A stretch of 41,330 nt of DNA from Prorocentrum cordatum (taxonomy: Eukaryota; Sar; Dinophyceae; Prorocentrales; Prorocentraceae), in contig CAUYUJ010021683.1 in the NCBI GenBank assembly GCA_963575745.1, forward strand, positions 30,001 to 71,330, given 5' to 3'. The notes beneath the pieces are model-generated. The model ran no database searches. It had not been told where the DNA came from and saw only the letters and a program-made list of their open reading frames with translations. Position numbers and translations under genes: made by a program. Within the stretch, counting starts at the first letter, position 1. Every line of letters starts with the position of its first letter. This document shows, one piece after another, positions 28,481 to 39,359 of the stretch.

Positions 28481-29735
28481 GGGGATTTGGCTCCAAGAGG
28501 GCCCCAATGGGGCAATGGGGCCAAGAGGCCCCCAAAACGGCCCCACAGGGCCCTCAGGGGAGGCCTCGGAGGAGTAGCACGAACCGACATTTCGAGCCCT
28601 TCGCCCGAAGATGGCCTCCGAGACCGAGATGCCCCTAGGAGCCTCCCCACAAGCCCGAGATGCCCCCAAGAGGATCGAATTAAGCCTCAAGATGCCCCGG
28701 CCCCCCCCAAAACACCCCGAACCCGAATCCAAGAGCTTGCGAGAGGCCTCCGTAGAGATCCCCACAGGCATCCAGAAGCCTCTGACCTACATCCCTGACA
28801 TGGTCGCGAGATGGACCGAAGGCCACTCGATGTATCCGGCGCTCCCTGTGGTTTGCCACAGGGGTACACGGCGTGCTAGATGTCTGGGAGGTTTTTGGTT
28901 ATTTTCTGAAGAACTCCCCTGGGGCTTCGGACCAGCCCGCACCGGCAACCCGAAAAGCCGCCGACAGCTTGGGAAAAACATGCGCGCCGTGGTCTTCCCT
29001 TCTAGGACGCCCCCAAGACGGCCTCCACGACAGCCAAGATGGACACCAAGACGGCCAACATGGTTCCAAGAGAGCCCAAGATGCACCCAAGACGGTCCAA
29101 GATGGCCAAAAACGGCCCAAGAGGCCTCCAAGACGGCCCAAGAGGCCTCCAAGAGGTCCGCCAGGAAGGCCCGAAGAGGCCCAAATCATGCATCCGCCCC
29201 CGTTTGTTCAAGGATGTCGGCACCCGCCCCTCGTCGACCTCTGATGGCCCAAGAGGGCCCGAGAGGCTACCAGGAACGCCCAAAGAGCGCCCAAGAGGCC
29301 TGCACGATGCCTCTAAGACAGCCCTGAAGCGCCCCAAGAGGGCCTCCAGTTTCGGGGGCGCGCAAACATGGATTTGCGATCCATGGGTTTGGCGCGCGGT
29401 CGCCAAATCCATGGATCGGGGGATGTGCCCTCCCCAAATATGCGGCCGGTGGCGCCTCGTTCGGCGGCGGAAATCGGCAATTTCCCACGGAAACGGGACC
29501 CGTTGCTAATCCACGCCCCCTTGATCCATGTTTGCGATCGCCTGACAGTTGGCCCAGAGAGGTCCCCAAGACGGTTTCCGACCGCGTAGGACGAGCCAGG
29601 AACGCCCTCAGACGGCAAAAGAGCCTCCCAAGGAGCCTCCAAAGGCTCCCAGGAGGCCCATGGAAGCTCCCGAGAGGCCTCCAAGAGGCCCCCAGGAAGA
29701 TCCCAGGAGGCCCCAGAGTGCCCCGAGAGGCTCCC
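28481..29735. repeat. Degenerate CCAAGAGGCCCC / CCAAGATGGCC repeat
   Basis: Units of 12-15 bp with the core CCAAGA(G/T/C)GGCC recur throughout, densest at about 28990-29170 and 29560-29720. They produce Arg/Pro/Lys-rich frames on plus and SWxxLGxLLG-like frames on minus, none of them a recognisable protein. Shorter patches of the same flavour occur at about 10900 and 16020. Confidence 0.65.
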
Positions 29736-29889
29736 ACTCCACTTCTTGTTTCTCCCCTACGTGTTCCCCCCAAGGGTTTCCACAGCGACTGGGGAAACAC
29801 ATGGTCCGATAGCTTGGCCGTGCTCTGGCCGCACCGTTCGGCCACACAGGCGCTTCAAAAGGCAGGGGGCGGCGGTTAAAGGCCACGAT

Positions 29890-30372
29890 CGGTCGTGGGA
29901 TCAATCGTGGAATCGATAGTGAGATTGGTGGTGAGGTCGATTGAGTGAAATCGATCGTGAGATCGATGATATTGCAATGTGTAGCAAGATCGATCGTGAG
30001 ATCGATCGTGATATCGATTGCGTGGAATCGGTAATAAGATCGATCGCGTGTTCGGTAGTGCGATCGCTAGTGCGATCAATTGCGTAGTCAACAGGGATAT
30101 CAATAGTGATATCGATAGTGATATTGATTGAGCGACATCGATGGTGAAATCGATAGCGCCACCGAGGATGACACCGTAGTGAGGCCTGTGGTGAGAGCGA
30201 TCGTAAGATCGATCGTGAAATCGATGGGGAGATCGGTGGTGATATCAATAGCGTGATCGACAAGAAGATCGACTGTGAGATCGATAATGGAATCGGTGAT
30301 AAAACTCAGAATGAGATCGATCGAATGAGATCGATGGTGAAATTGATGCTGTCATCGATAATGAGATCGACC
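29890..30372. repeat. GATCGATAGTGA satellite, inverted relative to 19403
   Basis: About 40 units of 8-14 bp (GATCGATCGTGA, GATATCGATAGTGA) form the reverse complement of the ATCGATCTCACT array at 19403-19625. Frames are Ile/Asp/Ser/Arg repeats and not coding. Confidence 0.85.
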
Positions 30373-30557
30373 AAGAACCAAAGAACCGGGGGAACTAAAA
30401 ACAAGAACCCAAAAAAAACCCAACGCCCACCGACATCGGCCCGGAACGAACAACCGTGAACTGGGAATTTGGAACTGAAAATCTGGGAACCCGGCCGCCC
30501 ACCGAAATCGGCCAGCGACTTTCGCCAACTCTTCCAATATCCGCCAGGACCCCTTCG
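30373..30557. repeat. Dispersed repeat G, copy 2
   Basis: Follows the GATCGAT array directly and matches 21930-22115 through GGGAACCCGGCCGCCCACC, GAAATCGGCCAG, ACTTTCGCCAA and CAGGACCCCTTC. It is in the same orientation relative to the satellite in both places. Confidence 0.6.
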
Positions 30558-30676
30558 AAGCTAACCAAAAACTGTCCCAGGGAAGGGGTTCTGATCTCCT
30601 ATCACCAGCCCTGAACTCATCCCTATCTCTAAGATTGACACGCCAAAACGCGATGACAATCGTAGGGATGCGCCAC

Positions 30677-30805
30677 GAGAAGTCGCGTCGAGGCTGGGCC
30701 CGCGCTAACGCAGGGCACAACCGTCGACTGGCGCAGGCCCAGGCCAGGCGGTGGGGTGAGCGCGAGTCGGCGTCGCGGAGCCGAGCAACCTCGCCGACGC
30801 CTCCC
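30677..30805 (-). repeat. YR element split direct repeat B2 (3' terminus)
   Basis: 129 bases identical to 31107-31235 (offset 430). The left boundary, near CCACGAGAAG, is the presumed 3' end of the element. Confidence 0.9.
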
Positions 30806-30895
30806 CCAAGCCTGGCGCTGGGTCAGCCCAGCCTCGACACAACTAGCAGCCACTGCGACGCCAGTGCGCTCGCGCAGCAGGGTCGGGCGGGTGGG

Positions 30896-30979
30896 GAAAA
30901 ACGCATCCCGCCAGCGGGACGGCCACGCGTGAGACAAATCCCATTCACCTGCGACGAGAACGCGCTCGCGGGCGCGCAG
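30896..30979 (-). repeat. YR element split direct repeat A2
   Basis: 84 bases (GAAAAACGCATCCCGCC onward) match 39360-39443 with a single difference. Because A1 is truncated by the gap, A2 probably extends right to 31106, which would place it directly against B1. Confidence 0.9.
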
Positions 30980-31106
30980 GGTGGGGATCCGCCTCAGCCG
31001 TGAATAGCCGTCCCGCAGCATTAGAGACAAGCAAGAAGATAGCCAATAGGGGCCACGACGCTCGCGCGACTTCTCCCCGCGCTCAAATGCTGCCCAGAGC
31101 GCCCAT

Positions 31107-31235
31107 GAGAAGTCGCGTCGAGGCTGGGCCCGCGCTAACGCAGGGCACAACCGTCGACTGGCGCAGGCCCAGGCCAGGCGGTGGGGTGAGCGCGAGTCGG
31201 CGTCGCGGAGCCGAGCAACCTCGCCGACGCCTCCC
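31107..31235 (-). repeat. YR element split direct repeat B1
   Basis: Identical to B2 over 129 bases. It lies immediately downstream (minus strand) of the recombinase coding region. Confidence 0.9.
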
Positions 31236-31399
31236 GATGCATGCTCGGCGGAACGACGCCCAAGCGCGCTCTAAGCAGACCGCAGATGCCTGGTCTGCTT
31301 GACTCACGGCCTGGGCGGCCCCTGCACCGCTTCCGCGGCGATCGGCGCGTCCTGCGCGCCACGCGCCGCCGCGGAGCCCCGACCCCGATGCCTGCAGGG

Positions 31400-32797
31400 C
31401 GGCGCCTCGTCGGAATCGGAGTGCGCGATCTCGGCTTCTGCCGCCAGCACCATGGCTCGCGTCTTTGCGGCCGGGTACCTGTGCGCCGCCAAGCGCCGCG
31501 CCCTCGCGACCCAGGCAGCGCGGCCGTGCCCCCTGTCGGAATGGAGTGCCCGAACGCGGCCACAGATCTCCAACCCCCTTCGAAGAACAGCGCTGCTGGC
31601 CCCCCGGCGCGGAGTGCCTGCGTGCGAGAGACACGAACTGCGCGCGGGCCCTGGGCAGGCAGGGGACGGCAAGGGGAGCCCATGCCTGGTCGGCCCGGCC
31701 GCGCCTGAAGCAATGCGTCCCCCACTCCAATGCCCTATGGAGCCCGAGGTGGGCAGCGGCGAGCTCGACGCAAGCCAGCCCGTCCACGTAAGAGACGCCC
31801 GGCAGGAGCTGCTCGCCGGGCCGGAGCGAATGCCGAATGATGCAGACCGCACACAATCGTTTGCCCTGGAGCTGGCATACGCATACCCTCCAGACCTCGC
31901 GATGCGGGGAGCCCGGGGCGCGCCCCGCCGCGCGCGCGCGCTCGGCCCGCCGGGTCGGGAGCCACTCTCCCCTTCCGCTGGCGGAATTGCACCTGCACCT
32001 GGTGCTTTCCTTCGTCTACGTGGAGCGAGACGGCACTATGCCCAGGCGCATTCAGCCCCACTACTTCGGAGCCGAAGCGCAAGCAGAACTGCCAGCATAT
32101 GACGAAAGCGTCGGCCATATCGCCGCGTCCGATCTGCCAAACGCCAGGCCCGCGGGCCGGCACGCACGGCAGGCCGCTTAGTTCGAAGAGCGCGCGGCCG
32201 CGCCTCGCGCAGCCAATCCGACATCGCGCGCACGTTTTCGGCCGTGGCGCGCGCACGAAATCTTTGCGCACCAGGCGGTTCCGCCTGCCGCCGATATCAT
32301 GGGCTCGCGGCCGACGCGCGCGGCGGCCGTACCTTTCGGGCACCGAATGCCAGGGTCCGCGTGTCCGCCAAAGACCCTGTGTCTGCGCGGAGCAGATGCA
32401 GGACTGAGCGAATGCCCTGCAAATAGTTCGACAGGGTCCCCGGGCGGCGACAGAGCGCCACCATCATGTCCCGCGCGATGGCGCACGGCGGCCAGGGCGG
32501 GACGCCTGCCGCATCGCACGCCTGGCCGTACAACTCCACCGCCGAGGCATACGGGTATGCCGAGAGCTTCCACGCGTGGAATTCTCGCCACAGCGCGGCC
32601 ATCTGGATGCGGCGCATGCACTCCAGTCCTGCTCCTGACACCCGCAATTCCTCGGCGCGCCGACGAGGTGTTCCTGGCACCCGCCGCACGCCGATGTCCT
32701 GCCTCGCGCGCACCTCCCGCGGAATGCCGCCTTCGCTTATGAATATCGCGGGCGGAGCCTGGAGTTTCGTCAGCTGGCGGATTGCCTCTGCCAGCAT
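31400..32797 (-). pseudogene. Tyrosine recombinase of YR retrotransposon, frameshifted
   Basis: This enzyme would insert the circular cDNA by site-specific recombination. The N-terminal helical DNA-binding part is visible as a frame from 32797 with IQMAALWREFHAWKL and RPGTLSNYLQGIRSVLHLL. Box I follows in another frame as FCLRFGSEVVGL (Arg, about 32055-32088). Box II is EWGTHCFRRGRADQAW (H-x-x-R, about 31700-31721). Farther on in a third frame is FFEGGWRSVAAFGHS (about 31543-31584). In DIRS-type recombinases the corresponding motif is WRSxAFxxY; here the nucleophile position is His (CAC, 31546-31548). With at least two frameshifts and a missing nucleophile this copy is probably inactive. Confidence 0.75.
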
Positions 32798-33450
32798 CGG
32801 CGGCGCTGGTACCTCCGCGCCGCGCGCGGTGCACGAGGACGGTGGCGCCGCGCGGTGGTGCCTGCCGTGCCTGCCTTGCCGCTGAGAGCAACGCGAGGGC
32901 TTCTTGAGGCGTCAAACCCCCGCCGGGCCGGCGTTTCGCGCGCAAGCCCGGTGCCGGTGCCGGGCACTTGGCCGCTTTCTCGAGTAACGTTTCCGCCGCC
33001 TTCGCGCCCACGGGTCAGCGGGCGGCGGCCGGCCTTGCTTGCTCCGCCGGATGGGGCGGAGTTGCGCGCGCGCGCTCGACCTGGGAGAGCGATGCCGCTG
33101 CATCGTCCTCCCGGGGCCGCTTTGCCTTTTCGTGGGTCAGCTTACGCGCGTGAGTAATAAGCGTCACGGTGAAGCACTCTGACCACTCCCGGAGGCACGG
33201 GAACACTTCCCTCGCCTCCTTCGCCGTGAATCCGGACAGGTCGGGGGGATACGCCGCTCCTTCGGCTGCGAGCATGGATGTCAGACACTGCAGAGCTTCC
33301 GCGCCTACCGGATGCGAATCATTTTCGGGCGTCCACCGCGACGCGTGTGACAAGCACGCAAGCATGGCGCCCGCGGGCCCCCTCTCGCGGCGGGCCTGGT
33401 CGCCGCGCGCTCGCCGCGCAAGCCTTTGCGCCCCCTACAAATTGCCCTGT
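32798..33450 (-). CDS. YR element region between RNase H and recombinase
   Basis: Two open segments have protein-like character. One runs from about 33365 to 33015 (AAYPPDLSGFTAKEAREVF, then FTVTLITHARKLTHEKAKR). The other starts near 33011 (GAKAAETLLEKAAKC, LTPQEALALLSAARQARQ). They are alpha-helical, charged, and continue between the RNase H end and the recombinase N-terminus, so they are probably the linker or the start of the recombinase ORF. I recognise no domain and see no methyltransferase of the sort found in some DIRS elements. Confidence 0.4.
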
Positions 33451-33458
33451 GCTACTTG

Positions 33459-34200
33459 CTATGCATGCCCGCGCGAATGCCAGGGCGCCGCGCGGGGCCA
33501 TGGCCACGCCACTCGGGTGAAGCCCTCGCGGTGCATGGCCGCAATCGCGGCCGCCTTCGTGGCGGGCCGCGTAGGGGCGTCTGCCACGTTGAGCGCGGAT
33601 GGCACATACCACGCGCTCAGGAGGCACCGCGCGGTCGCTGCTGCGAACCAAATATCTGCCACGAGCGCGTTATAATCTGCCTGGCGCGAGGTCCCGCGTA
33701 GGAGCACCCCGAGCGCGGCCTGGCGCGGTCAGCGGAGCATCGCACGGGCAGCTCGGCGACCCGCGCCCGGCCGCGCCTTCGAATCGACAAACAACACGAT
33801 TTCCGCATCGCGCAGCGTCGCGAGCAAATGATGCAAGGCGCAAACGGCCGCGACGAGTTCCCATGCCGCGACCTTTCGCAACACGGCGGGCTGTCCGCCA
33901 GGCTACGCGTGGCCGGGGCGCCCCCGCCTGCGTCTTGCGGTGCTTCGTCCACCGCTTGATCGACGAAGGCACATCAGCCGCTGCATAGCGCTTACCGCTG
34001 GGCCCAATGATGACCCACGCGAGCCTGCGGAGGCGGGGCGGGCCGGGCAATGCGGGCGCCGTTCCAAACAGGCGCGCGCGTATGTCGCCTGCCGCCGCCC
34101 GTCGCGTCGGAATAGACGAGGTAGCGTGGCCGCTCCGGGGTCACCCGCAGGGGCACCGCTCGTTCCGGCGCGCTCCGGAGGAAGCGCAGCCACCATTCCA
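33459..34200 (-). pseudogene. RNase H domain of YR retrotransposon, frameshifted
   Basis: Follows the RT. It has PRYLVYSDATGGG (first Asp, about 34101-34125), then LRDAEIVLFVDSKA (third acidic motif, about 33777-33815). It ends with SAWYVPSALNVADAPTRP (about 33561-33610), the conserved closing motif of DIRS and related RNase H domains (P-S-x-x-N-x-A-D-x-P-T-R). These three blocks lie in different frames, so at least two indels have occurred. The second catalytic Glu was not identified with confidence. Confidence 0.75.
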
Positions 34201-34221
34201 ATGCCCCGCGGAGCCGCGACT

Positions 34222-35648
34222 TCAACCTCCATCCCCGCTGCTGCGCGTGCCAGAACAGCGGGGCGAGGTATACCCGGGCACCTGCCGTCGCTCTCGCGCG
34301 CGCGCGTCGCTCGCGCGCGGGAGCTTGGGCGTGCCTCTGCCGAACACCGCAGAGGAGCCCCATCCGAGTCTGCCGGCAAGTTTTGATGCCGCCGCCGGCG
34401 ACATTCTCCCTGCCTCCAGCACCCACTCGATCTCTTGGATCCATTTGTGGCGCTTGTCGCCACCGATCGCGAATACTAACGAGAGCTCATCGCCCGATCC
34501 GCGCACTTCCGCGTCGACGCCGAGCACAGTGGCCCTCGGCTCGGCAACAACGCGTTTGCCGGCGTCCAGGCGCCAGCCCAAAAGGTCTTCGACGACCGCC
34601 CTCAGGACCTCTGCGGCATCGCGGGGGCCGCCCGTGCCGGGCCCCCTGTCCGCGTCGGCCCGGAACAGATCGTCCACGAATCGGCCCGAAGCGAGCGAGA
34701 ACAGCTTGGCAAGGATGGCCTGCCGCGCTCGCGGGGCGCTCGCCGTGCCGCCGCGGCGCTCGCGCCTCGCGCCTGGAGCGCCGCCCCAACGCGGTCCCAA
34801 GCGTATCCGCTGCCCACGGCGCCGAAGGGGCAGCTCAAGAGTTGCAGACAGTAGCCCTCGCGGGCTCCCTTGGCCCATACCGAATGGGCCAACGGGAGGT
34901 CGGCGCCTCGCACGGGCAACGTTTTGTAAGCACCGATGAAATCTTCTTTGCTCAGCACCGGCGTGCCGGCCGCGGCCGCGATCCGCGCCAGCTCGACCAG
35001 AGCATCGAGAGAATCCACCCTACGCGCGGTCGCGGCGACACGGGAGAGCGGACAGCGCGCGCGAGGGGCGGGGGGGGGGGGAAAGGGCCCGCCTGCACCT
35101 CTCGGCTGCGGCGGCGCAGTCATTAACGCCCGTGGCAGTGAAATCGTCGATCGCGCGTACCTGGACGCGTTGGCTCCCGGCGCGGCGCCCAGGGGAGGGG
35201 ACGGTGCATGCCGCGGCGAATGCGCCATTCCTTGCGTATCCATTCTTCCAACTTCCAGCGCCATCCCTCGTCTACAGGGAATCGCGGGTTTAACGCCGCC
35301 CCGCGTGGCAGGTCGGACAACCGGACCCACGCTGCCTGGCCCGCGGCCACCTGCACGCTCGCGGACGTCGCAGCATGGGCGACTGTCCCCGCTGGCTTGC
35401 GCGGCGCGCGCCTCTTCGTATGCTTTATCATGCAAAATCTGGGTGACTTCCGCGTCGGCCCCCAGATCCCGAGACGCGCGCTCGAGGGTGGCGGCGTTCA
35501 AAGTGTCCGCTCGGCTGCGCAACTCGGATGGGCATTCGGCCCCCTTGGGGGTCACGGGCGCGTTCATGCCCGAGCGCGGCAGGACCCCCACTAGCGGGAA
35601 GCCCCGCTCCAAGTCACGCGTCAAATTCTCGTCGGACGCCTCAAGCAC
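34222..35648 (-). pseudogene. Reverse transcriptase of YR retrotransposon, frameshifted
   Basis: RNA-dependent DNA polymerase of DIRS type. In order on minus: LTRDLERGFPLVGVLPRSG (N-terminal, about 35600); KLEEWIRKEWRIR then RAIDDFTATGVN (about 35121-35152), the R-x-IDD-x-S/T-x-x-N block typical of DIRS RTs; LSKEDFIGAYKTLPV (motif A Asp, about 34910-34955); YCLQLLSCPFGAVGSGYAW; and ASGRFVDDLFRAD (motif C, FVDD, about 34671-34690). GWRLDAGKRVVAEPRATVLG in the thumb follows. The blocks occupy three frames. Catalytic aspartates are all present, so decay is by indels, not by loss of the active site. Confidence 0.85.
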
Positions 35649-36374
35649 GGAGCCGCGCCCCGCTGTCGCGCGCGCGCGCTGCGTCGCTGGTCACCCCTGC
35701 AGCTTGCATCATTTCGGCCAAAAGCAACAAGTTCTTGTCAGGCCCAAGGACGGAGCGCACATGCCATGGTAACTTCGCATAGCGTGCCTCGCCCGACCGC
35801 GCTCTCCGCCGGTGCTTCGCGGTAGCGGCGTGCCGGGCGGCGCCTTCCATTCTGAAGCCGTCACACGTTTGCGCTCTCGCCAAAATTGCAACGCCGCCTC
35901 GCGCCTCTCTTGCAAGAGTGCGTCGCTCGTCTGGCTCGCCGCCACCGCCGCATCGCGCTCAGGTCCCGCAAGCGGCGCTATCTCGCGGACTCGCGGCAAG
36001 TGTGCCGCCCAGGCGGCGTGGCAAAGAGGGCTCATGCCCGCCCTCTTGTCTTCGTCGTCGAGCAACGCATCCACGGCGGCTTTGATCTGCGCGCGCGCGC
36101 TTCGCGGCTCCGCCCCCGTAGAGTGGCGGGCAAGGGCCTCTTCAAATGCGCAGCCGGCATCGTGGATTTGCTGGGGGCAAAGGTCGCCGCCCCCGCCTTC
36201 GGCGCCGTCGTCGGAATCAACATCCGCGTCCTGCGCTGCGCTCGCCGCGGGCGGGGCGGTCTCGCGCGCGGCGCACTGGCGGCGCCTCCTGCCCCTCGGG
36301 CGACGGCCCGCGCCACACTGCGCCCTCGCCGCTGTCGGCAGGGTGCAATGGGGAGGCCCCGTCGTCTGCATCAC
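35649..36374 (-). CDS. YR element ORF upstream of RT, acidic/helical
   Basis: An open segment of about 220 residues (36374-35709) reads AAQDADVDSDDGAEGGGGD, then a helical stretch (IHDAGCAFEEALARH, AQIKAAVDALLDDEDKRAG, DALLQERREAALQFWRERK). It is followed in another frame by YAKLPWHVRSVLGPDKNLLLLAEM (about 35770-35700), which leads into the RT. Probably the N-terminal part of the pol ORF. I recognise no enzyme domain. Confidence 0.5.
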
Positions 36375-36472
36375 TGGCTGGCGCGGCGCCCCCGCGGGGG
36401 GGCGCGCGCGCGCGCGCGGAGCGCGCCTCGGGCGGGCGAATAATTAACATGCACAGCGCCGGCGCCCTGGCT

Positions 36473-37372
36473 TCACCACCGCCAGGACTCCTTTCGCTCA
36501 GGCTTGTGCCACGAGCTCCCCGCGTCCTTGGGAGCCCCTCCCTTGCCGGCCTTTCCGCTCCCCTTCTTGCTGAAGGTATCGCGGCGGGGGCTGCGCGAGC
36601 GCTGGCGGAGGACAGGGCTCACCGGGGTCCGTGGCTTCGCCGCCTCGCGCGCCGCGACGCGTGCTCGCGCTCGCGGGGCGCGCGCGCGCGGGCTCGCGCC
36701 TGGTCGCGCCGGTCGTTGCCGCCTTTCTTGCCCCCGCCCTTGGCGAACGCCGCCTGGCGGTCCGACTGCTGGACTCTCTCCTACAGCGCGCAGCGCGATG
36801 CACGATGCCAGGGCGGCGGCCACTCAAAAGCGCTGCGCTCCTTGGCGGCGCGCAGAATGTCCCACGACAACGCAGTGAACGAGGCCGTCGCATCCTCGTC
36901 GCCGTGTTCCAGGTCTTTCGCCACTTTCTGGCGGAGAAGCAAATCGTACGTGTAGGAAACCTGGACGCGGCGCGGGCTCCCGCGCGCGGCCCCCTGGGCA
37001 TCGGGCCCGCCGCTCCGCGGACGCGCCTTGACGCCCCCGTGCTCCTCGCTCACGCGCGCGAGCTGGCACATGCATCCCAAAGCACGACGGGATCAAACAC
37101 TTTGGACAGGATGCAACGAAACCCCCACTCCATTACGTGGGCCTCGCGCCACGGGGCGCGCGTGGGCGCGCGCGCTGCGCTGCGTCGCGCGCGACCTGGA
37201 AGCGCGCATAACCGGGAAAATCCATTCGGTCCAGGGCCGCACCCGCGCGGTTCGCCGCGGTGACGGCCGACGCGCGATCGCGCCACGAGCCCGCCCCCGC
37301 TGGCACCGAGTCCAGCTTCGGCATTCGCGCCCATTGGGGCTTGCAGTGGTCCTGCGCGCGGAGCAATCGGCG
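36473..37372 (-). pseudogene. YR element gag-like C-terminal region, frameshifted
   Basis: Protein-like pieces in successive frames: LRAQDHCKPQWARMPKLD (about 37360), VMEWGFRCILSKVFDPVVLW (about 37130), VSYTYDLLLRQKVAKDLEHG then ASFTALSWDILRAAKERSAF (about 36960-36840), and a basic Arg/Ser-rich tail ending RRDTFSKKGSGKAGKGGAPK (about 36540). A helical region followed by a basic tail is consistent with a gag whose tail binds RNA. No zinc knuckle was seen, as is usual for this order. Confidence 0.5.
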
Positions 37373-38145
37373 AAACGGAAGCTTGTCATTGCACGTGCCG
37401 CCGAGCAGGGAGCCTGCAGGCTCTCGCCCTCGGCGCTCCCAATGTATGAGCGGCCATGGGACTGGGCCGTCCGGCCCGCGGCCGCGAATTTGCGCATCGA
37501 CTCCTCGGTCGGCAATCCCTCACGGGGGAACTTGCCGAGCCAGACCTCGCGCACACGGTCCTGCCGAGGCGCGCATCCCCGAACAATGCCGCCCGCGCAT
37601 GCGAAAACGCGGCGCGCCTCCATGGCAAACGCCAGCGGCTTCTCCCGCTTTTCTTCGAGCAATTCCTTGCTGGCCTTCACGTATTCTTCCATTGCCGCCG
37701 CAATCCGCGTCGTCTCCTCCGCGGGCTCGGCGGCCGCCTCCGCCGGGGCCGATTGCTGACCCTCCTGGCGGCACGCCGCGCGGCGGCCCGCGTCCTCGCG
37801 CACCAACGGGGCGGGGGCCTTCCGCCCGAAGGCTTCCATCGCTCGCGACTGTGTCCGCAGCGCCATATTGATGTGGCACGGCTTAATCGCGAAATCGCGC
37901 CACTCCGCGGAAGAATCGCCCGCAAACGGCTTCGCGCCTGGCTTCAGGGCCGCAATCAACATATCGCGCATGGCCGCATCCGAGTAATCAATCGGGCGGA
38001 CCGCCCCGATCGCTTCGGCCATCAGGCGCGCGACCGTGGTGCACAGCACCAGCTCGGGAGCTGGCGATGCGCCCCCCTCCGCCGCGTTGGCCGCTGCGAC
38101 GAAGAGGACCCAATCGGCCTTGCGCGCCGCTGCGAGTGGGCTCAT
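37373..38145 (-). CDS. YR element gag-like ORF, N-terminal part
   Basis: The frame from ATG at 38145 reads MSPLAAARKADWVLFVAAAN, then LVLCTTVARLMAEAIGAVRP, AMRDMLIAALKPGAKPF and IAAAMEEYVKASKELLEEKREK. The pattern is helical, Ala-rich and charged. It keeps protein character to about 37373, after which this frame turns to Arg/Ser nonsense. First ORF after the leader, so gag by position. No similarity that I can name. Confidence 0.55.
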
Positions 38146-38352
38146 GCCCGCGGTAGACGCACGGAGACGCGCGCGCGCGCCCTGATGGCATTTTTGTCGG
38201 TGCCGAATGCGCCAGCAGGCAGATCGCCAAGCAACTCAACGATGTCTGAGCGAGCCAGCGCCATGGATGCTGCGCGCGCGTCGGAAAGCGCCGTGCACGT
38301 ATCCCCCTCGGCGTCCTTATCGCGCGCTGGCGGTTGCACATGACATAACCCG

Positions 38353-38925
38353 CAGGCATCCAGCGCAAGAGGGCAGGCAAACGCACGCCGCAGGCATACT
38401 GCGCACCGGGGCTGACAGGCAGCATCCGCAGGCATACTGCGCACTGGGCCGGCATACGGCAACCGCAGGCGTACTGCGTACAAGGGCCGGCATACGGCAC
38501 ACACTTGCAGGCATACTGCAACGCACGCAGGCATACTGCGCTATGGGGGGGGGCCGGCATACGGCACTCGCAGGCATACTGCGCTTAATGGCCGGCATAC
38601 GGCGCCCACTTGCAGGCATACAGCCGCGCGCGCAGGCATACTGCGGAGAGGGGCTGACAGGCAGCAATCGCAGGCATACTGCGTACAGGGCCGGCATTCG
38701 GCATTCGCAGGCATACTGCGCACAATGGCCGGCATACGGCACACACTGCAGGCATACTGCACAGAGGAATGATTGCCGGCGTACGGCATCCGCAGGCATA
38801 CTGCGCACAAGGGACCAGCATACGGCGCGCACTTGCAGTACAGCGCAGGGGACAAGTGGCCGGCATACGGCATCCGCAGGCATACTGCGCACTGGGTCGG
38901 CATTCGGCCCAGGATGACCCGTACT
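38353..38925. repeat. GCAGGCATACTGC/GCCGGCATACGGC minisatellite with higher-order period
   Basis: About fourteen units of 37-43 bp (plus shorter 19-bp ones) alternate GCAGGCATACTGC with GCCGGCATACGGC. The variant phrase CTGACAGGCAGCA recurs about 242 bp apart (about 38411 and 38653) with the same order of subunits between, indicating a higher-order repeat. Repeated QYACGCRMPA-like peptides on minus are artefacts. It lies in the 5' leader of the YR element. Confidence 0.85.
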
Positions 38926-39024
38926 CATGTGTGTCCTGACCTTCGAGCCGCAAAACCGACGAGGGACGTAGGTGCTCTCCACGAAGTAGACGCGCGGACC
39001 TGTGGGGGAGGAGGGGAGGGGAGG

Positions 39025-39359
39025 AACCTGCAACGGGAGAGAGAGGCGGCGGAGCGGCCAAGCGAACGCGCGCGCGGGAGGAGGGGCGAGGGGAGGAACC
39101 TGCGACGGGAGAGAGAGGCGGCGGAGCGGCCAAGCGAACGCGCGCGCGGGAGGAGGGGCGAGGGGAGGAACCTGCGACGGGAGAGAGAGGCGGCGGAGCG
39201 GCCAAGCGAACGCGCGCGCGGGAGGAAGGGGGGGGGGGGGAACCTGCGACGGGAGAGAGAGGCGGCGGAGCGGCCAAGCGACGCGCGCGCGGAAGGGGGG
39301 GGGGGGGGGGAACCTGCGACGGGAGAAAGAGGCGGCGGAGCGGCCAAGCGAACGCGCGC
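39025..39359. repeat. 72-bp minisatellite next to A1, five copies
   Basis: AACCTGCGACGGGAGAGAGA begins units at 39025, 39097, 39169, 39241 and 39311. The first four are spaced exactly 72 bp and the last 70 bp. G runs lengthen in the later copies. The array ends one base before the A1 repeat. Confidence 0.9.

Noticed and set aside
28481-29735. Proteins from the CCAAGAGGCC region, such as SWxxLGxLLG repeats
   Set aside because: The phrases track a 12-15 bp degenerate DNA repeat and appear in several frames; no recognisable domain.
38353-38925. Possible CRISPR-like array (short repeats with variable spacers)
   Set aside because: Units are contiguous variants of one another with no unique spacers, there are no cas genes, and the setting is eukaryotic. 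It is a minisatellite. The same reasoning excludes 782-988.
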